A stretch of 64,000 nt of DNA from Megaleporinus macrocephalus (Eukaryota > Chordata > Actinopteri > Characiformes > Anostomidae), in assembly GCA_021613375.1 (NCBI GenBank), contig CM038717.1, positions 35,752,327-35,816,326 of the forward strand. Reading direction: 5' to 3'. The translations under genes and the position numbers were made by a program. The stretch's first letter is position 1. Each line of letters begins with the position of its first letter. Below, one piece after another: positions 34,701 through 46,700 of this stretch. The notes under the pieces were generated by a model. The model was not told where the DNA came from. It did not search any database and saw nothing but the letters and a program-made list of their open reading frames with translations.

Positions 34701-37700
34701 TAAAAATTATAACCACTTCATAGATCCAATTTTGTGAAGATGGAAGATGGTAGCCCTTTGTAGTTGTTTAAGGGCTGCTGGTACCCTCACCGGTACTCTA
34801 CAGATAAAATTAAACTGAACTGTTGCCTTAGAACCAGTTGGCTTGTGTTAAAAAAATTGGGCTCATGGTCATTTTATTATATTATTGTATCAACCTCTAA
34901 TTTTCTTTACTGTGATGATTTATTTTAGTATGACCTTTTTCAATATGTAATTATTACTTGTAGTAAGAATTTAATGATACAATATGTTTAGATGGAAATT
35001 TGTGATGGGATTAGATTAATTTTATTAGATTAAACAGCTAACACACAATTCTCTCTGATTTCAGTAGAACTGAGGAGAGGTCAGTCTCCCCTCTGTCCAG
35101 CTGTGTGTCCATGAAGAGTGACCGGTCAATGCCAGAACCTTACAACTTCAAAGGAGGATCAGTTCCTCAGGAAAGGTATTCTCTTCTTTCAGCTCATCCT
35201 GGTCCCATCCACAGGTGCATTTGTTTAGAGGTTCAAAACACTTTATGAAAAATGTAATCATGTCCGCATTCTCGAGTGAAAGTTTTATTACATTAAGTAT
35301 GTAATGAGAGTTCACCAGACTGTGCTAGCAGCACGCTGTGGGGGGAGGGGAGGTGGGTATTGCACAGGTTGAGTCTAGTAGTAACTGCAGAGTGTTTTCA
35401 CTGAACTCTCTTCATTACAGTTCCTTTAATGCTAACAACGTTGTATAAGCAGATTCGCAGCTTCTACTTTGTATTTCTTTGTTCCACCTTAAACAGTTAT
35501 AATGGGCGTGTTTGAAATCGCACCCTATTTACCGTGTAGTGTTCTATTCAGGGTGTCGAAGCCTTTGCAGTGTTGTCTGAATTCTCAGTGGACATTAAGA
35601 TTCCCTATATACTGACTCAAATACAGCTGGACTTCATTATTAAGTCAACAGTTATGAATATAAAACTGAATGAAAGAATTACTTACAGTGTCAGACCCGC
35701 ACAGCAGGTTGTAGAATAAAGAAAAGATTAAAAGATATAGTTTCCTTTGATTTCTACGTATACTAGCAGCGTGAGGAGTGACACAGAGAGAGAAATTAAT
35801 CAGAGTCTGTACAGAGAAACTGTTCATTCTGTTTATTCTCAATAAATAAATATTCAATAATAAACCAGATTCCAGTTACATCAGAAACATACCGTTTATC
35901 ATCATCTCCTCAGAATGGACTGATTTGAACTAAAATATATTAGCTCATTTGAAAAAATGTATAACGTATTACTTTTTATGTCAGATTGAAGAATAATACT
36001 GAAATGCTTCATCTAGTATGTGTTTAATACGCCACATAATGAAGTAGTTCATGCTGATCTTTCTGTCTGATTTCAGTAGAACTGAGGAAAGGTCAGGCTC
36101 TCCTCTGTCCAGCTGTGTGTCCATAAAGAGTGACCAGTCAATGCCAGAACCTTACAACTTCAAAGGAGGATCAGCTCCTCAGGAAAGGTATTCTTCTCTT
36201 TTCCTTTTGCTCTTCATCATTTACCTCTCAACTGAAACGGTTTTCCACAGAATTGTTAGACATAGTGCAGGACAGACGTTCATGACTGGTTTTGGTGTTG
36301 GGACTAAAGTTCAGGGTCATTTTATAAACAATGGAAAGACTTTTGAAAACAGTTTACATTAAAAACTGTAGTGTCTTGGTGGTGAAGGTGAATGGAGAGA
36401 GCATGACTACTGATGAGAGAAGTAACTAAACCCACATGTCGACACAATAAAACACATGTACACACATTTTAAACCAAACAACAACAACAACATCAACAAT
36501 ATCATACATAAACCTACGTACGTACACACAAGCAGGACTGCCAACTCTGGAGGTCTCAGTGCAAGTCTTGCAAAAGAGTTATAAAGTAAAAAATAAACAT
36601 TGCAATACCCCTTTAATGCACACAGAAATTATAAGCTTACTGGTCTTTTCCTTATACAGTCCAGTACCAGTGTTTCATTGAGGCACAGCTCAGCCTCTTG
36701 CTGAGATTAAAGCTAGTATGTTGTCTCAGGCCCCATAAAATCTATTGCTCCTGAGCGCCCCCTCTAGTGCAGTATCAACCATCCACAGTGATTTCACCTT
36801 AACCCCCATATGTCTTGGATGCATTCAACACTATGGTTCCACAGCGCCACCACGGCTGAAAATTCTGCCGATAAAGCACATTTATGTGAATATTTTATAA
36901 AAAAAAGGAAATATAATATTAACACTAATATTGTGGGCAATAATAAAGTGTTATTGTAATTATTGTAATTTTATTGTAGGGTGTCACAAAAGTCATTAAT
37001 ACCAAGGTTAGGAGTCAAGTGAGGTTTTTTTTTTTAATCAGATCCAAGCCAGAAATCAGAAAAGCAATCAGATGATCAAAGCAAACAGTCCAAGAGCCAA
37101 AATCAGTACTCATAAACTAGAAACCAGTGCAGTTTTACTACTGAAGTTTTAATTTTCTGTTGTTTTAGGTATATATAGGCACTGATAAAGAATTTGTACC
37201 ATCTTTCCAATGGAAAATAATTTGAAGATGGTACAACTTCTTTGCCAGTGCCTATATATACCCAAAGTGGCTCACGACAGGAAATTGAGTCAAACATGTC
37301 TAGTATTTTGATGAGAGTGACCTCTGCAGCAGCAGAGACATAACCTGCTAATGAAGGGATTAATGCCTCAACAGTCATATAACTAATACTGTAGTATGGC
37401 TCCTAAGTATAAGATTTAGGAAGATCAGTAATAAAGTCTATGCTGGGATGAGACTATGGATGCTGAAGCATTGGAAAGGATTCTAAGAGTCTGGCTGGAA
37501 GGTGTCTAGGTAGGTTTACACATCCCACGTAAATGTACAAAATGGCAAATATCCTGATCCATTTCTGGCAACCAAAACTTGTTTTTAATTAAAACCCAAG
37601 GAAAAAATGTGGTGAACACATTTTAAAATTCTTTTTCTAAGGGGAGATTGTAGTAATTCTTTGCCAGTAAGATAATCTGGTGGAATGGCCTCAATTTCTT

Positions 37701-40700
37701 TTGCTTTAACAATTTCTTCCATTATTTCCCATCTACTGGGCGCTGTGATACAATCTGGGCCAAGAATGATTTCATCAGCTGGTAAATACGTCTCAGAGTC
37801 TCCACTTCAAGATAATGCATCAGCTTTATTTTTTTAGACCCTGGGCAATAAGTGAAAGTGAAATTGCATCTGATGAACAACAGAGCCCAACGTGTCTGTC
37901 GGTGGTTTAGATGCTTGGCTGATTTTATACACTCAAGATTACAATAATCAGTTTATACCAGCAATGGATGCAGGGAAGCCTCCAACCAATGTCTCCACTC
38001 TTCTAAAGCTAATTTCATGAGTAACAGTTCTCGATTACCTATGTTATAATTTCTTTCTGCTGAATTCAGTTTAACTGAAAACTAGGTGCATGGATGTAGT
38101 TTAGGTGTTAAACTCACTTTTTGGGATAGAATCGCTCCGACTGTCGAATCAGAACAGGAGCTGAGATAAATCGACTATTTAATGGCTTAAATGCAGCACA
38201 AACCTCTGCAGTTCTTTTACTGATCGCGGTTTGGGCCACAGCAGTACAGCCTCCACCTGGCCTTCATCCAAACTCCTCCTGCAGAATTAACATAATCCAA
38301 AAAGGATATATGAGATTTATGAAATTCACATTTTTCTTCTCACATACATTCTCTCATGGCTTTGATGCTCCTTCAAAGTCTGAAAGTACACTAAAATATT
38401 GTCCAAGTACAAAATCACCCTTCGGTCCAACATGTTTCTAAGAACTTCCTTGATAAACGGCTGGAAAACTGAGGGGCTGTTTACCAACCAATGTACCATC
38501 ACAGTGTACTCATAGTGCCCCCTTGTGGTCATAAATGCAGTTTTCCAATAATCTCCTTCCCTGATCCAAATTTAAAAATTATAACCACTTCATAGATCCA
38601 ATTTTGTGAAGATGGAAGATGGTAGCCCTTTGTAGTTGTTTAAGGGCTGCTGGTACCCTCACCGGTACTCTACAGATAAAATTAAACTGAACTGTTGCCT
38701 TAGAACCAGTTGGCTTGTGTTAAAAAAATTGGGCTCATGGTCATTTTATTATATTATTGTATCAACCTCTAATTTTCTTTACTGTGATGATTTATTTTAG
38801 TATGACCTTTTTCAATATGTAATTATTACTTGTAGTAAGAATTTAATGATACAATATGTTTAGATGGAAATTTGTGATGGGATTAGATTAATTTTATTAG
38901 ATTAAACAGCTAACACACAATTCTCTCTGATTTCAGTAGAACTGAGGAGAGGTCAGTCTCCCCTCTGTCCAGCTGTGTGTCCATGAAGAGTGACCGGTCA
39001 ATGCCAGAACCTTACAACTTCAAAGGAGGATCAGTTCCTCAGGAAAGGTATTCTCTTCTTTCAGCTCATCCTGGTCCCATCCACAGGTGCATTTGTTTAG
39101 AGGTTCAAAACACTTTATGAAAAATGTAATCATGTCCGCATTCTCGAGTGAAAGTTTTATTACATTAAGTATGTAATGAGAGTTCACCAGACTGTGCTAG
39201 CAGCACGCTGTGGGGGGAGGGGAGGTGGGTATTGCACAGGTTGAGTCTAGTAGTAACTGCAGAGTGTTTTCACTGAACTCTCTTCATTACAGTTCCTTTA
39301 ATGCTAACAACGTTGTATAAGCAGATTCGCAGCTTCTACTTTGTATTTCTTTGTTCCACCTTAAACAGTTATAATGGGCGTGTTTGAAATCGCACCCTAT
39401 TTACCGTGTAGTGTTCTATTCAGGGTGTCGAAGCCTTTGCAGTGTTGTCTGAATTCTCAGTGGACATTAAGATTCCCTATATACTGACTCAAATACAGCT
39501 GGACTTCATTATTAAGTTAACAGTTATGAATATAAAACTGAATGAAAGAATTACTTACAGTGTCAGACCCGCACAGCAGGTTGTAGAATAAAGAAAAGAT
39601 TAAAAGATATAGTTTCCTTTGATTTCTACGTATACTAGCAGCGTGAGGAGTGACACAGAGAGAGAAATTAATCAGAGTCTGTACAGAGTAACTGTTCATT
39701 CTGTTTATTCTTATTAAATTAATATTCAGTCATAATTCAGCTTCCTCTTGTAGTGCTAGAAACCAGTTACATCAGATGCCTAACTTTTATCCTCTCTTCA
39801 GAATGGACTGATTTGAACTAAAATATATTAGCTCATTTGAAAAAATGTATAACGTATTACTTTTTATGTCAGATTCAAAATAATACTGAAGTTCTTCATC
39901 TAGTACGTGTTTAACACGCCACATAATGAAGTAGTTCATGCTGATCTTTCTGTCTGATTTCAGTGGAACTGAGGAAAGGTCAGTCTCTCCTGTGTCCAGC
40001 TGTGTTTCCCTGAAGAGTGACCAGTCAATGCCAGAACCTTACAACTTCAAAGGAGGATCAGCTCCTCAGGAAAGGTATTCTTCTCTTTTCCTTTTGCTCT
40101 TCATCATTTACCTCTCAACTGAAACGGTTTTCCACAGAATTGTTAGACATAGTGCAGGACAGACGTTCATGACTGGTTTTGGTGTGGGGACTAAAGTTCA
40201 GGGTCATTTTATAAACAATGGAAAGACTTTTGAAAACAGTTTACATTAAAAACTGTAGTGTCTTGGTGGTGAAGGTGAATGGAGAGAGCATGACTACTGA
40301 TGAGAGAAGTAACTAAACCCACATGTCGACACAATAAAACACATGTACACACATTTTAAACCAAACAACAACAACAACATCAACAATATCATACATAAAC
40401 CTACGTACGTACACACAAGCAGGACTGCCAACTCTGGAGGTCTCAGTGCAAGTCTTGCAAAAGAGTTATAAAGTAAAAAATAAACATTGCAATACCCCTT
40501 TAATGCACACAGAAATTATAAGCTTACTGGTCTTTTCCTTATACAGTCCAGTACCAGTGTTTCATTGAGGCACAGCTCAGCCTCTTGCTGAGATTAAAGC
40601 TAGTATGTTGTCTCAGGCCCCATAAAATCTATTGCTCCTGAGCGCCCCCTCTAGTGCAGTATCAACCATCCACAGTGATTTCACCTTAACCCCCATATGT

Positions 40701-43700
40701 CTTGGATGCATTCAACACTATGGTTCCACAGCGCCACCACGGCTGAAAATTCTGCCGATAAAGCACATTTATGTGAATATTTTATAAAAAAAAGGAAATA
40801 TAATATTAACACTAATATTGTGGGCAATAATAAAGTGTTATTGTAATTATTGTAATTTTATTGTAGGGTGTCACAAAAGTCATTAATACCAAGGTTAGGA
40901 GTCAAGTGAGGTTTTTTTTTTTTAATCAGATCCAAGCCAGAAATCAGAAAAGCAATCAGATGATCAAAGCAAACAGTCCAAGAGCCAAAATCAGTACTCA
41001 TAAACTAGAAACCAGTGCAGTTTTACTACTGAAGTTTTAATTTTCTGTTGTTTTAGGTATATATAGGCACTGATAAAGAATTTGTACCATCTTTCCAATG
41101 GAAAATAATTTGAAGATGGTACAACTTCTTTGCCAGTGCCTATATATACCCAAAGTGGCTCACGACAGGAAATTGAGTCAAACATGTCTAGTATTTTGAT
41201 GAGAGTGACCTCTGCAGCAGCAGAGACATAACCTGCTAATGAAGGGATTAATGCCTCAACAGTCATATAACTAATACTGTAGTATGGCTCCTAAGTATAA
41301 GATTTAGGAAGATCAGTAATAAAGTCTATGCTGGGATGAGACTATGGATGCTGAAGCATTGGAAAGGATTCTAAGAGTCTGGCTGGAAGGTGTCTAGGTA
41401 GGTTTACACATCCCACGTAAATGTACAAAATGGCAAATATCCTGATCCATTTCTGGCAACCAAAACTTGTTTTTAATTAAAACCCAAGGAAAAAATGTGG
41501 TGAACACATTTTAAAATTCTTTTTCTAAGGGGAGATTGTAGTAATTCTTTGCCAGTAAGATAATCTGGTGGAATGGCCTCAATTTCTTTTGCTTTAACAA
41601 TTTCTTCCATTATTTCCCATCTACTGGGCGCTGTGATACAATCTGGGCCAAGAATGATTTCATCAGCTGGTAAATACGTCTCAGAGTCTCCACTTCAAGA
41701 TAATGCATCAGCTTTATTTTTTTAGACCCTGGGCAATAAGTGAAAGTGAAATTGCATCTGATGAACAACAGAGCCCAACGTGTCTGTCGGTGGTTTAGAT
41801 GCTTGGCTGATTTTATACACTCAAGATTACAATAATCAGTTTATACCAGCAATGGATGCAGGGAAGCCTCCAACCAATGTCTCCACTCTTCTAAAGCTAA
41901 TTTCATGAGTAACAGTTCTCGATTACCTATGTTATAATTTCTTTCTGCTGAATTCAGTTTAACTGAAAACTAGGTGCATGGATGTAGTTTAGGTGTTAAA
42001 CTCACTTTTTGGGATAGAATCGCTCCGACTGTCGAATCAGAACAGGAGCTGAGATAAATCGACTATTTAATGGCTTAAATGCAGCACAAACCTCTGCAGT
42101 TCTTTTACTGATCGCGGTTTGGGCCACAGCAGTACAGCCTCCACCTGGCCTTCATCCAAACTCCTCCTGCAGAATTAACATAATCCAAAAAGGATATATG
42201 AGATTTATGAAATTCACATTTTTCTTCTCACATACATTCTCTCATGGCTTTGATGCTCCTCCAAAGTCTGAAAGTACACTAAAATATTGTCCATGTACAA
42301 TATCACCCTTCGGTCCAACATGTTTCTAAGAACTTCCTTGATAAACGCCTGGAAAACTGAGGGGCTGTTTACCAACCAATGTACCATCACAGTGTACTCA
42401 TAGTGCCCCCTTGTGGTCATAAATGCAGTTTTCCAATAATCTCCTTCCCTGATCCAAATTTAAAAATTATAACCACTTCATAGATCCAATTTTGTGAAGA
42501 TGGAAGATGGTAGCCCTTTGTAGTTGTTTAAGGGCTGCTGGTACCCTCACCGGTACTCTACAGATAAAATTAAACTGAACTGTTGCCTTAGAACCAGTTG
42601 GCTTGTGTTAAAAAAATTGGGCTCATGGTCATTTTATTATATTATTGTACGCATCAACCTCTAATTTTCTTTACTGTGATGATTTATTTTAGTATGACCT
42701 TTTTCAATATGTAATTATTACTTGTAGTAAGAATTTAATGATACAATATGTTTAGATGGAAATTTGTGATGGGATTAGATTAATTTTATTAGATTAAACA
42801 GCTAACACACAATTCTCTCTGATTTCAGTAGAACTGAGGAGAGGTCAGTCTCCCCTCTGTCCAGCTGTGTGTCCATGAAGAGTGACCAGTCAATGCCAGA
42901 ACCTTACAACTTCAAAGGAGGATCAGCTCCTCAGGAAAGGTATTCTCTTCTTTTAGCTCATCCTGGTCCCATCCACAGGTGCATTTGTTTAGAGGTTCAA
43001 AACACTTTATGAAAAATGTAATCATGTCCGCATTCTCGAGTGAAAGTTTTATTACATTAAGTATGTAATGAGAGTTCACCAGACTGTGCTAGCAGCACGC
43101 TATGGGGGGAGGGGAGGTGGGTATTGCACAGGATGAGTCTAGTAGTAACTGCAGAGTGTTTTCACTGAACTCTCTTCATTACAGTTCCTTTAATGCTAAC
43201 GACGTTGTATAAGCAGATTCACGGCTTCTACTTTGAATTTCTGTTCCACCTTAAACAGTTATAATGAGCATGTCTGGAATCGCACCCTATTTACCGTGTA
43301 GTGTTCTATTCAGGGTGTCGAAGCCTTTGCAGTGTTGTCCGCATTCTCAGTGGACATTAAGATTCCCTATATACTGACTCAAATACAGCTGGACTTCATT
43401 ATTAAGTTAACAGTTATGAATATAAAACTGAATGAAAGAATTACTTACAGTGTCAAACCCGCACAGCAGGTTGTAGAATAAAGAAAAGATTAAAAGATAT
43501 AGTTTCCTTTGATTTCTACGTATACTAGCAGCGTGAGGAGTGACACAGAGAGAGAAAGTAATCAGAGTCTTTACAGAGAAACTGTTCATTCTGTTTATTC
43601 TCAATAAATGAATATTCAATAATAAACCAGATTCCAGTTACATCAGAAACATACCATTTATCATCATCTCCTCAGAATGGACTGATTTGAACAAAAACAT

Positions 43701-46700
43701 ATTAGCTCATTTAAAAATGTATAACATATTACTTTTATGTGTTATTGAAGAATAATACTGAAATGCTTCATCTAGTATGTGTTTAATACGCCACATAATG
43801 AAGTAGTTCATGCTGATCTTTCTGTCTGATTTCAGTAGAACTGAGGAAAGGTCAGGCTCTCCTCTGTCCAGCTGTGTGTCCATGAAGAGTGAACAGTCGA
43901 TGCCAGAACCTTACAACTTCAAAGGAGGATCAGCTCCTCAGGAAAGGTATTCTTTTCTCTTCGTTTTGCTCTTCATAATTCATAATTTACCTCTCAACTG
44001 AAACAGTTCTCCACAGAATTGTTAGACACAGTGCAGGACAGACGTTCATGGCTGGTTTTGGTGTTGGGACTAAAGTTCAGGGTCATTCTATAAACAATGG
44101 AAAGACTTTTGAAAACGGTTTACATTAAAAACTGTAAAGTCTTGGTGGTGAAGGTGAATGGGGAGAGCATGACTACTGATGAGAGAAGTAACTAAACCCA
44201 CATGTCGACACAATAAAACACATGTACACACATTTTAAACCAAACAACAACAACAACATCAACAATATCATACATAAACATACGTACATACACACAAGCA
44301 GGACTGCCAACTCTGGAGATCTTGGTATGAAGCTCTGAATGTTTTCTGAAGCTCTCTCACTGTGCAGTAAATTTGAAGTCAGTAATTGTTTAGATGGACT
44401 ACACACTTACATTCACACTGAATTATAGAGAGAGAATTGAATTTTAACAGAGACTTTTTAAAAGAGCTCCACTCAGCTTTTTCAGAGCAGAGTCAAACCA
44501 TGCTGCTAAACAGTATTTTGTTTTCTTTAGTGATCTCGCCTTGCTGGGTCTCAGTAACCCACAAGATAATCTTCCTCCATTTTTTACCCCAAAAATAAAT
44601 AAATAAAAATGTAAAATAAAAAAATTTAATTAAATTAAATTGAAAAAAAGTAAAGAACTACTTCTTTCCTTCGCTCCTTTAATTTGCAGGTGTCATTACC
44701 CCCTTCAACTCCTTCTTTGTTCTATTCTCTCTTTATCTCCCTTACTCTCTCTGACATCAGTTATGTCTCCGCAGTGGGTTAATCAGCTTTTTGCCCCGCT
44801 TTATCCCTCATTTGTGCAAGTTTGAATTCTGCTTTAGTTTGGCTTTTCTCTTTATGTTTAAAGTCCTTTATTTTTGGTGTTCTAACTCCCAACACCCCCA
44901 CCCCCTTTGTAGTTAGAATACCTTCACTCCTCTATAGTACAAGTGCTGCTCTGTCACACCAGTGGCCCTGGTTCAAATGCTACCAACTGCAACACTCCCT
45001 ATCTGCTCGAGTCCATCCTGGTCAATTCCACCAGGATAATAATAACTCAGGGATGATGACTCATTTTCCAGTGGATAACTCTCCCCTTACAAAAGTAGCA
45101 ATTTTAATTTCACTCATCAAAGTGTAAGAGGCCAGATTTATCCTGGAACAGCTAAATTGTCTATGATTCTTTGGTATTACTAAGCTCGGTCACATAATTT
45201 CTCCCTGATACAATATTGTACAGCATTTTCTTCTCATTTGTGGTGTGTGTGATTATCAAATGTTCATATTAAGTAGTGTTGTCACTTTGACTCTAAAACA
45301 TCTAATAAGCTAACACACTGTCTTTTAGTCACACTGGACAAATCTCACAATCATCTGTTTCCAGAAATGACCCCCCACAGGACCAGTCCCACAGTCCCAC
45401 TCTCAAACACTCAGAAGATTCTCAAAGGTATTTGGTCTTAGTGGAGTCTTCTGTTTACCTTGATGGAAATGTCACATACAGTGAAGGTCCTAATTATTAG
45501 CCCCCAATAAGCTATGCAACTTTGATTTGTCTAATGTCTAATCATTCATAAAACTTTACAGAGTGTCTGAATTGGAACATTTTGCATTTTGGAAAAAAAC
45601 TTTCAAGATTGCTGTGTACCAAATGTATTGACAATTGGTATGGCTAAAATTATTAGTTCCATGCGAATTCCTCTATTCTTCAATGTAGCAAATTGAAGTT
45701 TTTAGTTTTTAAATCACCCCTGAATCCCATCTGACTTGATTAATGCAATGAATTAGCATTGAGTTCACATATACTAAATGGACTTGAATGAAAAAAATCT
45801 AGTGATACTCGAAGGCTCACAGGATAGGACCACAAAGCAAGATGTAAGTTTGGACCTTAGAAAGAAGGCAGTGGATGCCGCATGTAAGACATTTCACAGT
45901 GCCCTGAACTTTACATCATCAGAAAGTACACGGCGACATCTGTTAATGCCAATCCTGGGCATGTTGGCCAGTGAAAGAATTCAAAGACTATCAGACAACT
46001 AATAATTTTGCCATTGTCTTTTTTGTTCTTTGCTTGTTTCAACTTTTTTTTTCAACTTTGCTTTTTTTAATTGCATCTGTAGGATCATTAGACTTTAAAA
46101 ACACTTGAACTGCTTAACTACAGTATAGTTCATTATGAGCTTAACCTTAGCATGCATTGTATGTACTTCATGTGTAAAGAAGACAGAAAACTTGCATTCG
46201 TAAATAAAAAATACAATTTTTATTTCACTTTTTTAGTGTAATGCTTATAGTGCACTTATTCAACTTAAATCTACAGTCACTCCCAAGATGAAATATATTA
46301 GAAGAGTGCAATTCTGAATGTTTCTTTAAAAAGTCCTGACTTAAAGATCTGGTGATCCTAATAATACAATATACTATACTGCAGACAGGTTTACAGAAGT
46401 TACTAATACAGTGACCACTGATTCAGACTCTGCTTGCTCTCCTCCCTCAAATCTCACCCCAACTTTGTACAACTAAAAAGAGAATTTGGCCAGTTGATGG
46501 CCAGTAAGTTGAATTGTGTTTTTTAGTGTTCCACTTCTCGAGTGAAGCTCCAAAATAAAATCTGTGTTAAGGGGATTCACTCAACACACACATCAAGTGT
46601 GAAATAATTACAATACCTGAGAAAAAGTAATGTATTCAAAACTCAAACATTTCAAACCATATAATTGTACATTTGAGCTGTTATATCAGCACACAACTAG

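Larger units (their letters stand above)
28929..44320 (+). repeat. Four tandem 3.8-3.9-kb segments, each with two N-terminal repeat exons
   Basis: The string GTGCAAGTCTTGCAAAAGAG marks unit starts at about 28,929, 32,695, 36,559 and 40,446; similarity ends near 44,320. Each unit holds, in order, the start string, a gypsy pol relic on the minus strand, and two 111-bp exons. Units 2 to 4 are nearly identical, and unit 1 is more diverged at its start and lacks about 200 bp near 29,495. The duplication therefore postdates the gypsy insertion. An assembly duplication should be excluded. Confidence 0.9.

Noticed and set aside
33238..41266. 91-codon minus-strand frames repeated in three units
   Set aside because: They overlap the hairpin and LTR-element debris; conservation reflects duplication only.
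30592..42420. 68-codon minus-strand frames repeated four times as a conserved gene
   Set aside because: They are the least broken part of a fossil Ty3/gypsy reverse transcriptase with a mutated active site, conserved only because the unit was duplicated.
31783..43619. 60-70-codon minus-strand frames repeated in each unit ([14 protein letters not shown]...)
   Set aside because: Similarity between copies is fully explained by the recent segmental duplication; no splice logic or family.
44640..45127. Two adjacent plus-strand frames, and a B-box-like GGTTCAAATGC near 44,970
   Set aside because: No A box at the right distance, no target-site duplication and no protein family; not enough for a SINE or gene call.
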